Assembly: GCF_002208135.1 (NCBI RefSeq)
Contig: NZ_CP021646.1
Coordinates: 2,916,001 to 2,980,000 of the forward strand
Length of the DNA stretch: 64,000 bases
Direction: 5' to 3'
DNA from: Pseudoalteromonas piscicida
GTDB taxonomy: Bacteria > Pseudomonadota > Gammaproteobacteria > Enterobacterales > Alteromonadaceae
Each line of letters starts with the position of its first letter. Position 1 is the first letter of the stretch. Positions 1-9,945 of this stretch are shown in pieces. A program made the translations under genes and the position numbers. The notes under the pieces are model-generated. The model had not been told where the DNA came from and ran no database searches. It saw nothing but the letters and a program-made list of their open reading frames with translations.

Positions 1-82
1 AGTCTGCTGCACGGAATGCTGCAGAGTAACCACCAGGACCACCGCCTAGTACAACAACTTGAGTTTTGATTTCGTTGCTCAT
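1..82 (-). CDS. lpdA: Dihydrolipoyl dehydrogenase (E3), N-terminal fragment
   Basis: Only the first 27 codons lie in the window; the gene runs off the left edge. The peptide begins MSNEIKTQVVVLGGGPGGYS and contains the Rossmann FAD-binding GxGxxG fingerprint (GGGPGG) typical of the flavoprotein disulfide reductase family. It would reoxidise dihydrolipoyl groups of the pyruvate dehydrogenase complex. It is the last gene of the pdhR-aceE-aceF-lpd order seen in many gammaproteobacteria and lies 211 bp after aceF. A hairpin in that gap suggests that it may also have its own transcript, as known for E. coli lpd. The assignment rests on the nucleotide-binding motif plus synteny. Confidence 0.9.
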   Translation of the reverse strand, partial: MSNEIKTQVVVLGGGPGGYSAAFRAAD

Positions 83-254
83 GTTATTACCTTAACTGTT
101 ATTTGAACGGGTTTACTCGTCGAGAGTAGCCGACCCAAAGTGCCTGCCAAACACCCGCTTCGGGGCACAGGGCAGAGAGAGTTATTATTGCTCGAAAGTG
201 TATCATTCACACTCTCTATTGTCCCGCCTAATTATCAAGCGGAACAACAAAATA

Positions 255-290
255 CAACAAAACCGCATCACCTAAGTCATGCGGTTTCTA
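255..290 (-). terminator. Hairpin after aceF, probable terminator or attenuator
   Basis: Nine-base arms AAACCGCAT / ATGCGGTTT pair around a ten-base loop. On the minus strand, just past the aceF stop, the stem is followed by the T-rich run TTTTGTTGTATTTTG. It probably ends or attenuates the aceE-aceF transcript before lpdA. The remaining 170 bp up to lpdA presumably carry an lpdA promoter, which I could not place. Confidence 0.7.
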
Positions 291-293
291 TTC

Positions 294-2186
294 TTACATT
301 ACTAGCTGGCGAATATCGCTTAGGTAGTTTGCAAGTGTCACAGTAAAGCGAGCTGCTAGTGCGCCGTCAATGACACGATGGTCGTATGAACAACTTAGCG
401 GCACCATTAGGCGCGGCTCAAACTCTTTACCATTCCATTTCGGTTTGAAGTCTGACTTAGAAACACCCAAAATCGCAACTTCAGGAGCATTAACGATTGG
501 CGTAAACGCCGTACCGCCGATACCGCCTAGGCTTGAAATAGTGAAACAGCCGCCCTGCATATCAGCAGACGTCAGTTTACCATCACGTGCTTTCTTAGAA
601 ATTTCCATCAACTCGCGTGATATCTCAATGATGCCTTTCTTGTTCACGTCGCGAACAACAGGAACCACTAGACCATTTGGTGTATCAACCGCGATACCGA
701 TGTGAACATATTTCTTCAAGATTAAGCTCTCACCATCTCCAGATAGTGAAGAGTTAAACGTTGGGAACTCTTCAAGTGCTTTTGCAGCCGCTTTCATCAC
801 GAATACTAGTGGCGTGATCTTCACACCCATTTTCTTCTTCTCAGCCAAAACGTTCTGTTCTTTACGGAACGCTTCAAGCTCAGTGATATCTGCTTCGTCA
901 AACTGCGTAACATGTGGGATTTGTACCCAGTTACGATGAAGGTTTGCACCCGATAGCTTGTTGATGCGAGAAAGTTTCTTCTCTTCAATTTCACCAAACT
1001 TGCTGAAGTCTACTTTTGGCCAAGGAATAAGACCAAGCTCACCGCCGCCAGTGTTGCCACCTTTTGCGATTTGACCAGACTCAACTTGCTTAACCAGCTC
1101 TTTCACGTAGTTTTGTACGTCTTCTTTTAGTACACGGTTCTTACGACCTGTACCTTTAACGCGAGCTAGGTTAACTCCAAACTCACGCGCTAAACGACGT
1201 ACCACAGGCGAGGCGTGGGCATACTGATCATTGGCCACAAAGTCATCTTTTTGTGCCGATGCTTTTGGTGCTTCAGATTTTGCCGCTGGAGCCGCAGATT
1301 GAGCTGGTTTAGCTTCAGTTTTAGCTGCTGCCTGAGGTGCAGGTACCGCGCCCTTTACTTCGAATACGAAGATTAAAGAACCCGTTGATACTTTGTCGCC
1401 AGCATTGACTTTGATCTCTTTAATCGTACCTGCAAACGGTGCTGGTACTTCCATTGAGGCTTTGTCGCCTTCAACCGTGATAAGAGATTGTTCGTCTTCA
1501 ACGCTGTCGCCAACAGCAACCATGATTTCAGTGACTTCAACTTCGTCGCCACCGATATCTGGTACATGCACTTCTTTTTCAGCTGATGCAGCTGGTGCTT
1601 GCTCTTCAGCTGGCGCTTCTGCAGCTTCAGTAGTCGCAGGCGCATCACCGCTACCTGCCACTTCGAAGATGAAGATCAATGAACCGGTTGACACTTTGTC
1701 ACCTGCGTTGATTTTCACTTCTTTAATAGTACCTGCAAATGGTGCTGGTACTTCCATTGAAGCTTTGTCGCCTTCAACCGTGATAAGCGATTGCTCTTCT
1801 TCAACAACATCGCCCGCAGCCACTAAGATTTCAGTTACTTCAACTTCATCGCCACCAATATCTGGTACGTGAACTTCTTTCACTTCTGTCTTGCCAGAGG
1901 CGCTTGCTTCTGGCTTAGCTTCTTCTGCTGGTTGCTCTGCCGGTGCTTCTTCACCTGCAGCTTCAAAAACCATAATCAAAGAGCCAGTCGATACTTTATC
2001 GCCTTCCGCTATTTTGATTTCTTTAACAGTACCCGCCACTGAGGCAGGTACTTCCATTGATGCTTTGTCGCCTTCAACAGTGATAAGCGATTGCTCTTCT
2101 GCAACCGTGTCACCTACGCTAACTAGGATCTCGGTTACTTCAACCTCATCGGCACCAATATCTGGAACATGAATTTCGATTGCCAT
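294..2186 (-). CDS. aceF: Pyruvate dehydrogenase E2, dihydrolipoyl acetyltransferase
   Basis: E2 core of the pyruvate dehydrogenase complex, which transfers acetyl groups from lipoyl arms to CoA. Three tandem lipoyl domains (about residues 1-80, 105-185 and 210-290) each carry the lipoylation motif GDKAS, the first Lys being residue 41. They are joined by Ala/Pro/Glu-rich linkers. A peripheral subunit-binding domain ([15 protein letters not shown]) follows, then the catalytic domain with the active-site motif DHRVIDGA near the C-terminus. At 630 residues it matches the three-lipoyl E. coli type. I start it at the ATG at 2186, because AGAGGA lies 7 bases upstream; a GTG at 2189 is less likely. 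It lies 11 bp after aceE. Confidence 0.97.
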   Translation of the reverse strand: MAIEIHVPDIGADEVEVTEILVSVGDTVAEEQSLITVEGDKASMEVPASVAGTVKEIKIAEGDKVSTGSLIMVFEAAGEEAPAEQPAEEAKPEASASGKTEVKEVHVPDIGGDEVEVTEILVAAGDVVEEEQSLITVEGDKASMEVPAPFAGTIKEVKINAGDKVSTGSLIFIFEVAGSGDAPATTEAAEAPAEEQAPAASAEKEVHVPDIGGDEVEVTEIMVAVGDSVEDEQSLITVEGDKASMEVPAPFAGTIKEIKVNAGDKVSTGSLIFVFEVKGAVPAPQAAAKTEAKPAQSAAPAAKSEAPKASAQKDDFVANDQYAHASPVVRRLAREFGVNLARVKGTGRKNRVLKEDVQNYVKELVKQVESGQIAKGGNTGGGELGLIPWPKVDFSKFGEIEEKKLSRINKLSGANLHRNWVQIPHVTQFDEADITELEAFRKEQNVLAEKKKMGVKITPLVFVMKAAAKALEEFPTFNSSLSGDGESLILKKYVHIGIAVDTPNGLVVPVVRDVNKKGIIEISRELMEISKKARDGKLTSADMQGGCFTISSLGGIGGTAFTPIVNAPEVAILGVSKSDFKPKWNGKEFEPRLMVPLSCSYDHRVIDGALAARFTVTLANYLSDIRQLVM

Positions 2187-2197
2187 CACTCGTCCTC

Positions 2198-4864
2198 TTA
2201 TGCGTAAAGTGGGTTAGTTTTGGTGGTGTCGATATCAAATTTCTTGATAGCGTCAGTCACTACTGATTTTTCAACTTTGCCTTGCTTAACTAGCTCGCCA
2301 AGTGCTGCAACTACCACGTAACCGGCGTTCACTTCAAAGTGACGACGTAAGTTTTCACGGCTGTCTGAACGACCGTAGCCGTCTGTACCAAGTACTTTGT
2401 AAGATGCGCTTGGCATAAATGCACGTACTTGATCAGCGTAGTTTTTCATGTAATCCGTAGCAGCAATTGCTGGCGCATCACCAAGTACGCTGGTGATGTA
2501 AGCTACTTTTTGCTCTGCTTCTGGGTTAAGCATGTTGAAACGCTCTGCATCTTGACCGTCACGAGCAAGCTCGTTGAATGACGTTACAGAGAATACGTCT
2601 GAACCGATACCGTAGTCGTCGCTTAGGATCTGCGCCGCTTTACGTACTTCGTTCAGGATAGTACCCGAGCCCATTAGCTGAACCTGTGCTTTGTCGCCAG
2701 TGTAGCTTTCAAGCTTGTAAATACCCTTACGAATACCTTCTTCAGCGCCCTCAGGCATTGCTGGCATATGGTAGTTTTCGTTCATGAGCGTTAGGTAGTA
2801 GAACACGTTCTCTTGCTCTGGACCGTACATACGACGGATACCATCTTGCAGAATAACCGCTACTTCGTAAGCAAACGTTGGGTCGTAAGAAATACAGTTA
2901 GGCACGGTACCTGCTTGAATATGCGAATGACCATCTTCGTGCTGTAGACCTTCACCATTTAGCGTTGTACGACCAGCGGTTGCACCCAATAGGAAGCCTC
3001 GCGCTTGTTGGTCGCCCGCCATCCACGCCATATCACCTACACGTTGGAAACCAAACATTGAGTAGTAGATATAGAACGGGATCATTGGTAGGTCGTTGGT
3101 GCTGTATGACGTTGCTGCTGCAACCCATGAAGACATCGCGCCTAGCTCATTGATACCTTCTTGTAGTACCTGACCTGACGTTGCTTCTTTATAGTAAGAA
3201 ACGATATCGCGGTCTTCTGGGCTGTAGTTTTGGCCGTGCGGGTTGTAAATACCGATTTGACGGAATAAACCTTCCATACCAAAGGTACGCGCTTCATCAG
3301 CAATAATTGGAACAATGCTCTTGCCGATATTCTTGTCTTTTAACAAGATATTTAGCGCACGAACGTATGCCATTGTGGTTGAGATATCACGCTTTTGTTC
3401 TTCTAGAAGCGGTTTAAATGCATCAAGCTCAGGTAGCGTAAGCGTTTCTGTGAAGTTAGGTAGACGCTTAGGTGTATAGCCGTGAAGCGCGTTACGACGA
3501 GCATGTAGATATTCGTGCTCTTTTGACCCTTCTTCTAGCGTCAAATAAGGTAGCTCTTGTAATTGCTCATCAGATACCAAGTCATCTAGACCTAGACGTG
3601 AACGTAGGTGCGCTACGTGTGTCATGTCCATTTTCTTAACTTGGTGAGCAATGTTTTTACCTTCAGCCGCAGCGCCCATGCCGTAACCTTTAACGGTTTT
3701 AGCTAGGATAACCGTTGGACGACCTTTGGTGTCTTGTGCCGCTTTAAATGCAGCAAATAGCTTAGATGGCTCATGACCACCGCGCTTTAACGCGAAGATT
3801 TCGTCGTCAGTCATATCAGCAACAAGCGCTGCTGTTTCTGGGTAACGACCGAAGAAGTGTTCACGTACGAAGGCACCATCTTTTGCTTTGTAAGTTTGGT
3901 AATCACCGTCAACTGTTTCATTCATCAGTTGTAGCAATTTACCCGTAGTGTCTTTGGCAAGTAGCTTATCCCAACCAGAACCCCAAACGACTTTGATCAC
4001 GTTCCAACCAGCACCTTTAAATAGGCCTTCTAGCTCTTGGATGATCTTACCGTTACCCATTACTGGGCCGTCAAGACGCTGTAGGTTACAGTTGATTAGG
4101 TAGCATAGGTTGTCTAGCTTTTCACGGGCAGCGAATGAAATCGCACCACGTGATTCTGGCTCGTCCATTTCACCATCACCAAGGAAGGCGTAAACGCGTT
4201 GCTCAGACGTATCTTTTAGACCACGGCCATCTAGGTACTTAAGGAAACGCGCTTGGTAGATAGACGCGATTGGACCTAGACCCATAGAAACCGTCGGGAA
4301 CTGCCAAAATTCAGGCATTAACTTAGGGTGTGGGTATGAAGAAATACCGTTACCGTCTACTTCCTGACGGAAGTTATCTAGCTGCTCAGCGCTTAGGCGG
4401 CCTTCAACAAATGCACGAGCATAAATGCCCGGAGAGATGTGACCTTGGTAATACACTAAGTCACCACCGTCTTTCTCGTTTGGTGCACGGAAGAAGTGGT
4501 TGAAACACATTTCATAGAATGCAGCTGACGACTGGTAAGAGGCCATATGCCCGCCCAGCTCAAGATCTTTCTTCGAAGCACGAAGTACGATCATAATAGC
4601 ATTCCAACGGATGATAGAGCGAATACGACGCTCAAGGTTCACATCCCCAGGATACGCAGGCTCTTGATCTGCTGGGATAGTGTTGACATAGTTAGTCGTA
4701 GTGCCTGTTGGCATATCTACGCCATCAAGACGCGCTTGCTCTAATACTTGCTCTAACAAGAACTGAGCGCGCTCTACGCCTTCTTCTTTTACGACCGACT
4801 CAAGCGCCTGTAACCATTCTTGGGTTTCTAGCGCGTCTACGTCAATTTTATTGACTTCAGACAT
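2198..4864 (-). CDS. aceE: Pyruvate dehydrogenase E1, homodimeric type
   Basis: Thiamine diphosphate-dependent decarboxylase that converts pyruvate to an acetyl group on the E2 lipoyl arm. The 888 residues match the length of the homodimeric E. coli AceE. The ThDP/Mg2+ motif [12 protein letters not shown] (about residues 230-240), followed by [15 protein letters not shown], is clear. The C-terminal transketolase-like region is complete. It is preceded by AAGGAA nine bases before the ATG and is followed almost immediately by aceF, so the two are cotranscribed. It lies 70 bp downstream of pdhR and is probably controlled from the promoter upstream of pdhR. Confidence 0.98.
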   Translation of the reverse strand: MSEVNKIDVDALETQEWLQALESVVKEEGVERAQFLLEQVLEQARLDGVDMPTGTTTNYVNTIPADQEPAYPGDVNLERRIRSIIRWNAIMIVLRASKKDLELGGHMASYQSSAAFYEMCFNHFFRAPNEKDGGDLVYYQGHISPGIYARAFVEGRLSAEQLDNFRQEVDGNGISSYPHPKLMPEFWQFPTVSMGLGPIASIYQARFLKYLDGRGLKDTSEQRVYAFLGDGEMDEPESRGAISFAAREKLDNLCYLINCNLQRLDGPVMGNGKIIQELEGLFKGAGWNVIKVVWGSGWDKLLAKDTTGKLLQLMNETVDGDYQTYKAKDGAFVREHFFGRYPETAALVADMTDDEIFALKRGGHEPSKLFAAFKAAQDTKGRPTVILAKTVKGYGMGAAAEGKNIAHQVKKMDMTHVAHLRSRLGLDDLVSDEQLQELPYLTLEEGSKEHEYLHARRNALHGYTPKRLPNFTETLTLPELDAFKPLLEEQKRDISTTMAYVRALNILLKDKNIGKSIVPIIADEARTFGMEGLFRQIGIYNPHGQNYSPEDRDIVSYYKEATSGQVLQEGINELGAMSSWVAAATSYSTNDLPMIPFYIYYSMFGFQRVGDMAWMAGDQQARGFLLGATAGRTTLNGEGLQHEDGHSHIQAGTVPNCISYDPTFAYEVAVILQDGIRRMYGPEQENVFYYLTLMNENYHMPAMPEGAEEGIRKGIYKLESYTGDKAQVQLMGSGTILNEVRKAAQILSDDYGIGSDVFSVTSFNELARDGQDAERFNMLNPEAEQKVAYITSVLGDAPAIAATDYMKNYADQVRAFMPSASYKVLGTDGYGRSDSRENLRRHFEVNAGYVVVAALGELVKQGKVEKSVVTDAIKKFDIDTTKTNPLYA

Positions 4865-4934
4865 ATGGAGTGTTCCTTATGTTTAAAATACGAATTTATT
4901 CTATTTGTGCCAATTCTTACTGAATCAAGCCCGA

Positions 4935-5684
4935 TTACTGCTGCTTAGTTCTACGCAGTGAACGTTCTATTCGCGAACGCTCTTTACCGGCTTCTAATAA
5001 CGCTTCTTCGATAAAGGCTAAGTGGGCGTTACTAGCAAGTCTTGCTTGTTCAGGGTTACCATTGATCACCGCATCTAATAACAACTTTCTGTGCTCACCG
5101 AGCTGCTCACTCACGTCTGATTTTTGCACCAAGACCGTTAAGTTTTGCAACACGTTTTGCTCAAGCAATGACTGCATCCCTTTTACAAGATGAAGCAGGA
5201 CGACGTTATGTGACGCTTCTGCAACGGCAAAGTGAAAAGCATTAATTGCCCTTGCCTTTTGCATCAGGTCATCACCTATCTCTGCAATATTGTCAAAGCT
5301 TTGTTGTACCTTTGCAAAGTCATTTTCTGTGCCCCTGAGTGCCGCGTAGTAGGCGGCGATGCCTTCTAATGCATGACGAAACTCAAGTAAATCAAACTGA
5401 GATTCTGGATGCTTACTGATCAAGTCGAATAACGGATCAGTCAGCCCTTCTTCTAGCTGATTTTTAACATACGTGCCACCACCTTGACGACGGGTAACAA
5501 GCCCCTTAGCTTCCAATTTCTGGATAGCCTCACGAAGTGATGGACGCGACACTTCAAATTGCTTAGCTAGTTCACGCTCAGGCGGCAACTTTGCACCGGG
5601 TAATAACGAGCCCTCGAGGATCATATTCTCAAGCTGTTCTAGTATTACGTCGGATAATTTTGCTGCTTTAATCTTTAAAGACAT
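4935..5684 (-). CDS. pdhR: Pyruvate dehydrogenase complex repressor, GntR/FadR family
   Basis: Pyruvate-sensing transcriptional repressor of the pdh operon. The N-terminal winged helix-turn-helix spans about residues 8-75 (ILEQLENMILEG, ...LPPERELAKQFEVSRPSLRE...), followed by an FCD effector-binding domain (about 90-225) with the His/Asp-rich pocket expected of the FadR subfamily. At 249 residues it fits PdhR (about 254). It is the first gene of the operon. A matching operator lies about 90 bp upstream of its start, so autoregulation is likely. The name rests on family plus synteny; the related regulators LldR and FadR bind similar sequences. Confidence 0.95.
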   Translation of the reverse strand: MSLKIKAAKLSDVILEQLENMILEGSLLPGAKLPPERELAKQFEVSRPSLREAIQKLEAKGLVTRRQGGGTYVKNQLEEGLTDPLFDLISKHPESQFDLLEFRHALEGIAAYYAALRGTENDFAKVQQSFDNIAEIGDDLMQKARAINAFHFAVAEASHNVVLLHLVKGMQSLLEQNVLQNLTVLVQKSDVSEQLGEHRKLLLDAVINGNPEQARLASNAHLAFIEEALLEAGKERSRIERSLRRTKQQ

Positions 5685-5771
5685 TGAAATAACGCCAATT
5701 TTTTATGATGTGACCTAGCCAGACCGCTGACTTATTTTAATCAATTTGGTAAGAATTAACTTCATAGGTAA

Positions 5772-5786
5772 ATTGGTCATACCAAA
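5772..5786. promoter_or_regulatory. PdhR-type operator
   Basis: ATTGGTCATACCAAA is a near-perfect match to the PdhR box ATTGGTnnnACCAAT known from E. coli. It lies 88 bp upstream of the pdhR start, where an operator for the pdh operon is expected. The match is seen in the sequence; binding by this PdhR is inferred. Confidence 0.8.
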
Positions 5787-5921
5787 TTTGCACAATACGT
5801 TATCAAAATCCATGACAACTGTCAAAATTCAGCCCAATTCAATAATTAGCTGAGTGTAAAAACAACAGTTGGCGTGCATAAACTTTAACCAAGAATCGGG
5901 TAAATTTAAAAGGCGATTTAA

Positions 5922-5934
5922 ATGGTCAGACCAG
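5922..5934. promoter_or_regulatory. Second TGGT-N3-ACCA palindrome, possible distal operator
   Basis: ATGGTCAGACCAG has the TGGT-N3-ACCA core shared by operators of FadR-subfamily regulators (PdhR, LldR, FadR). It lies about 150 bp further from pdhR than the first site. It could be an auxiliary operator for looping or an unrelated palindrome. Confidence 0.45.
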
Positions 5935-6240
5935 ATAGACATATACCATTTAACGCAAAATCAAGCTGCCAGAAAGGCGATTTGGATAAGGCAAGTCTTA
6001 ATCTAAAGCAGCCAATGACGATTCAAGATAGTCTTTACGATTGTTGGCTGCAAAGCATGCTCTAAAATCCCACTGAATACACTATTAGGCTTTACGTGTA
6101 ATAACATTCTTTATGCTTTATATACCGTCAAAATAGGCAACAGGCTATGAAAAACATTAAAAACAAATTTGGATTCTAACTTATGAATGATTTCGCAACG
6201 GATCAGGACATTATTTGGTTTTAGCAAAACCAAAAAGCAA

Positions 6241-6951
6241 TCAATCGGTAAACACACGAGAGCAACGAGCACGATACTGAACAACATAGTCTTCATCAGC
6301 CCATAGCTTTTTAAGCCCTTCGTTATACAACTCAACATATTCACTATGATGCTTATTGATAAGCAAATAGCCTTTTTGGATAAAAGCAGGGATCGCTTGC
6401 GCAGCTAATAACTCCGCTTCTTCAGCTGGCAGTTCCTGCTGATAGGACTTCGCCGACTTTTCGTCCATAATCATAATATCTGCACGATTTCGTAGGATCA
6501 GTGCCACATTTTTACTGGTATACGTGGCATATGAAGTTTTGATTTCAAACGTCTCTATCGCCTCTAGCAGAGAAGGCGGATAAGTTAACCCTTGATTGAG
6601 CAACAATCTAAATGGCTTAAGATCTGCGTAACTCGTATAGGTAAACGCTAAATCTCGATGGTGATAAAAGCGAGCCGTTTCTTCAGTGAGTGGGTGTTGA
6701 GTGTAAATATAATCTTTGCTCCTTTGCTCACTGTAATACCAATAAGCACTACCGATGTAAGCCGCCTTCATTCCTTCTTGATAGGCGCGCTCCCAAGGCA
6801 TAAATAAAAACCGGACTTTTATATCAGAGCGCGCAAAGACATCTCGGATCACAGCAGCCACACAGCCTTGATCTTGTTTCGCTTGAGTCTCTAGTGCGCT
6901 CGCACTCCTGCCCACACAGCACAGTAAAATCAACGGCCAAACTACTTTCAT
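6241..6951 (-). CDS. Periplasmic solute-binding-like protein (SBP_bac_3 type)
   Basis: A 236-residue exported protein. An N-terminal signal peptide (MKVVWPLILLCCVGRSASA) is followed by a short bacterial extracellular solute-binding fold. Features are the FLFMPWERAYQEGMKAAYIG region, typical of amino-acid-type periplasmic binding proteins of marine gammaproteobacteria, and a DIMIMDEKSA segment before the second lobe crossover. No ABC permease or ATPase genes are adjacent, so it is probably one of the orphan family-3-like proteins rather than part of a complete transporter. The ligand is unknown. It is transcribed away from the metallopeptidase-like gene at 7181, with a 229 bp shared upstream region. 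Confidence 0.75.
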   Translation of the reverse strand: MKVVWPLILLCCVGRSASALETQAKQDQGCVAAVIRDVFARSDIKVRFLFMPWERAYQEGMKAAYIGSAYWYYSEQRSKDYIYTQHPLTEETARFYHHRDLAFTYTSYADLKPFRLLLNQGLTYPPSLLEAIETFEIKTSYATYTSKNVALILRNRADIMIMDEKSAKSYQQELPAEEAELLAAQAIPAFIQKGYLLINKHHSEYVELYNEGLKKLWADEDYVVQYRARCSRVFTD

Positions 6952-7180
6952 CTGTATGCTCTGTTATTTTTTCAAAAAGTATAGGCAACGAATTAGATTA
7001 TGGGTACATTGTTGTAGAAAAAAGAATGGCAAATAATGCAAACGACACGCTATGACACACTAAAGTAGATGTTATTTAATGCCATGGGAGTAAGCCGATA
7101 ATCAAATTACCCATTGCCAAGTTTACCGATAATCGAGTATAACCAGAGTCTCTGGGCATGTATTATACAAGGATATCACT

Positions 7181-8299
7181 TTGGTTTGGCGGGTCTTTGT
7201 CCTACTACTTATCATCACAATGATATTGTTTGCACTTTATTTTATCTATCCAAGTGCAGCAGCAAACTCGATGAGGTCTATCAAGCCTTTATTGACTGAA
7301 TTTGGTATACAGCTAGAAACCCATACAGAAAAACGTTTAAGTCAGCCAAACACCACTCCTCACCTAACGGTTGCACCACCAAAAGTAACAAGACAACAGC
7401 TACCTAAAATACCAGAAAAAACCTTTTATAACCTAAACGGGCACAGTGATATTGTTAATATGTTCAGCGGTATCTCAACACCTACCTGCGGGGCACTAAA
7501 GCGCGAAGTATTTTCCTTGCAAACGCAATTCAACAACATGGAAAATTTTAAACTTAATCTAACGGGTGAACCCGTGAGCCCTTATGTTGAGTATCAGGCG
7601 CAGCAAGCCCTCAACGTGGTGTATATGATGTTTAAGCACTTTTTTAACCAGTTAGCGCATAAAAAAGCCTTATCTCCAATCCAGTTGAACATGCATATTG
7701 CCGCCAATGACGCTGACTACAATGCGCTAATCCTCTCTCGCGATGCAGAGCCCGCTGACACCTTGGGTATGTACTTCTTGTTTCAAAACCAAGGCTTTAT
7801 CAATGGCGGTCGCACTGAAGAAGAAACGCTAAGAACGCTCATTCACGAGTCCGTGCACGCCCTAGTTTTTTACTATTTCGGCGTAACCCCTCGATGGGTA
7901 ACGGAAGGCTTAGCCGAGTATTTTGAGCACCTAAGAATTACCGACACAGGTCAATTTTCAGTTTACCTCTCTGACGAAGATTGGCTGACGAAAGAAGGGA
8001 TTTTGAAATCGCGCTTTACCAAGCTTGATATTAACACCCTATTCAATAGCGAAAATCAGTGGCAAACCATGCAAAGTACCACCTTATATGCCAATAGTTA
8101 CCTGTTTACGGGATTTATGGTCGAGCACAACAGCAACGCTTTTTTCGAGTATTTACGACAAGAAAGCAGCAATCCGTGCAATATAGTCCCTGCACAAAAC
8201 ATCGAGCAGCTCTTTCGTAACTTTAATGAAAACGTCGAAACACATTTTGAGGGATGGCGTAACACACCTCGCCAAATTCAAAGCGGTACATGGCAATAA
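7181..8299 (+). CDS. Membrane-anchored metallopeptidase-like protein (DUF1570/MA-clan type)
   Basis: A 372-residue protein with one N-terminal membrane segment (about residues 4-23, VFVLLLIITMILFALYFIYP). The rest is predicted to be periplasmic. It carries the zinc-binding motif HESVH (HExxH), followed by WVTEGLAEYFEH, in which the Glu of EGLAEYF would be the third ligand, as in MA-clan (gluzincin) peptidases. This pattern resembles DUF1570-type proteins. The start is a TTG preceded by AAGGA about 8 bases upstream; no better ATG is available. Substrate and pathway are unknown. The repeat mosaic begins within 35 bp of its stop. Confidence 0.7.
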   Translation: MVWRVFVLLLIITMILFALYFIYPSAAANSMRSIKPLLTEFGIQLETHTEKRLSQPNTTPHLTVAPPKVTRQQLPKIPEKTFYNLNGHSDIVNMFSGISTPTCGALKREVFSLQTQFNNMENFKLNLTGEPVSPYVEYQAQQALNVVYMMFKHFFNQLAHKKALSPIQLNMHIAANDADYNALILSRDAEPADTLGMYFLFQNQGFINGGRTEEETLRTLIHESVHALVFYYFGVTPRWVTEGLAEYFEHLRITDTGQFSVYLSDEDWLTKEGILKSRFTKLDINTLFNSENQWQTMQSTTLYANSYLFTGFMVEHNSNAFFEYLRQESSNPCNIVPAQNIEQLFRNFNENVETHFEGWRNTPRQIQSGTWQ

Positions 8300-8329
8300 C
8301 TCTTCCTGTGAGAGTAAGCACGGATTATT

Positions 8330-9880
8330 TTAGCAATTAAGCTGTTTGTAACAACGACAAAAACAATCAGCATAGCCTCCTAATAAGCAGTGCAGATAGC
8401 TTTGTAGGGAGGCGGTTCACGCGCCGAGAAGTGTGCTTTTCGGGTAGTCGTAGCCCACGAATGGGCGTCGAAACCTGTCAGGAGGATGGGCTGATTTCAC
8501 GATAAGTTTCAAGCAATCAGCCGTTAGCAAAATAAACCTCCATGTTTAATATCAAAGCGCATCCATGCGCTCCTCGTTCATTCTTTTAAAACGACGAAAA
8601 AGAACGAACCAAGAAAACGTCGCCCCAGCATCACACTTAATCCTCAAACCCTAAGCCAATATAGTGCAACCGTCTTGTAAGGCACCTCCCTGTGCCAGAC
8701 AATACTTTGGCCGACATCCTGTCGGCACATTGCATATCGACTTATGCTTTTCGGGTGTGATGGAGGGGAGTAAGTCGCCTGTGGAATTTCCACTTTCTCA
8801 GTAGCAATAGAGTAGTTTATAAGCTCAAAAGCGGCTCCAGCCTCACAGTGTAAATAGCGTTGTGGGAGGCGGTTTACCCGCCGAGAAGTTATGCTTTTCG
8901 GGTGCGGTGAAGAAGTACCTTTTCTTTTGCTACCTTTTCTTTGGGGCAAGCAAAGAAAAGGTTGTCGTAGCCCATGAATGGGCGTCGAAAACTGTCAGGA
9001 GGATGGGCTGACTTCACGATAAATTTCGAGCTACCAGCCGTCAGCAATATAAACCTCCATGTTTAATATCAAAGCGCATCCATGCGCTCCTCGTTCATTC
9101 TTTTTAAACGACGAAAAAGAACGAACCAAGAAAACGTCGCCCCAACATCACACTTAATCCTCAAACCCTAAGCCGATATAGTGCAACCGTCTTGTAAGGC
9201 ACGTCCTTGTACCAGACAAGACTTGGCCGACATCCTGTCGGCACATTGCATATCGACTTATGCTTTTCGGGTGTGATGGAGGGGAGTAAGTCGCCTGTGG
9301 AATTTCCACTTTCTCAGTAGCAATAGAGTAGTTTATAAGCTCAAAAGCGGCTCCAGCCTCACAGTGTAAATAGCGTTGTGGGAGGCGGTTTACCCGCCGA
9401 GAAGTTATGCTTTTCGGGTGCGGTGAAGAAGTACCTTTTCTTTTGCTACCTTTTCTTTGGGGCAAGCAAAGAAAAGGTTGTCGTAGCCCATGAATGGGCG
9501 TCGAAAACTGTCAGGAGAATGGGCTGACTTCACGATAAATTTCGAGCTACCAGCCGTCAGCAATATAAACCTCCATGTTTAATATCAAAGCGCATCCATG
9601 CGCTCCTCGTTCATTCTTTTTAAACGACGAAAAAGAACGAACCAAGAAAACGTCGCCCCAACATCACACTTAATCCTCAAACCCTAAGCCGATATAGTGC
9701 AACCGTCTTGTAAGGCACGTCCTTGTACCAGACAAGACTTGGCCGACATCCTGTCGGCACATTGCATATCGACTTATGCTTTTCGGGTGTGATGGAGGGG
9801 AGTAAGTTGCTTGTGAGATTTTCTACGATTTTAGCGATTAAGCTGCTTGCAAGTATCGCAAAAACTACCAGCACAGTATC
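8330..9880. repeat. Left mosaic of hairpin-rich repeats with a 516-bp tandem duplication
   Basis: Non-coding region made of repeated modules. The module beginning AACCTCCATGTTTAATATC starts at 8535, 9052 and 9568, giving a unit of 516-517 bp present twice almost identically, plus a third copy truncated near 9815. Within it are hairpins: GCGCATCCATGCGC; GTCTTGT/ACAAGAC enclosing GGCAC/GTGCC; CCGACA/TGTCGG; GCCCAT/ATGGGC; and a 12-base arm pair around ACCTTTTCTTTG. A short module (about 8333-8376 and 9827-9880) occurs at both ends of the array. The same modules recur at 16.8-18.7 kb. Short open frames in it (for example 8644-8949 and 9154-9465) are products of the repeat, not genes. Confidence 0.9.
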
Positions 9881-9945
9881 CATGCTTAAATTTTTAGAGC
9901 TGTACTGTAACTCCACCCAATTTAGTACAGCTATTTCGTAGAATT

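Larger units (their letters stand above)
5685..6240. other. Long non-coding region between pdhR and the solute-binding gene
   Basis: About 550 bp without a convincing gene. The pdhR-proximal half should hold the operon promoter and carries two TGGT-N3-ACCA palindromes, listed separately. I could not place a strong -35/-10 pair. The distal part, nearest the convex 3' end of the next gene, is AT-rich and shows nothing recognisable; a 77-codon frame at 6111-6344 overlaps the next gene and has no family features. Confidence 0.6.

Noticed and set aside
1393..2172. Antisense open frames with repeated Ser/Thr/Pro-rich peptides over aceF
   Set aside because: Mirror images of the three lipoyl-domain repeats of aceF; the sense gene is certain.
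6111..6344. 77-codon hydrophobic frame overlapping the solute-binding gene
   Set aside because: Overlaps a supported gene by 100 bp in another frame and has no ribosome-binding site or family match.
8644..9465. Two near-identical open frames on the minus strand (MPQRKGSKRKGT...)
   Set aside because: They lie inside the tandem hairpin repeat, have no ribosome-binding sites or family features, and their identity follows from the DNA duplication.
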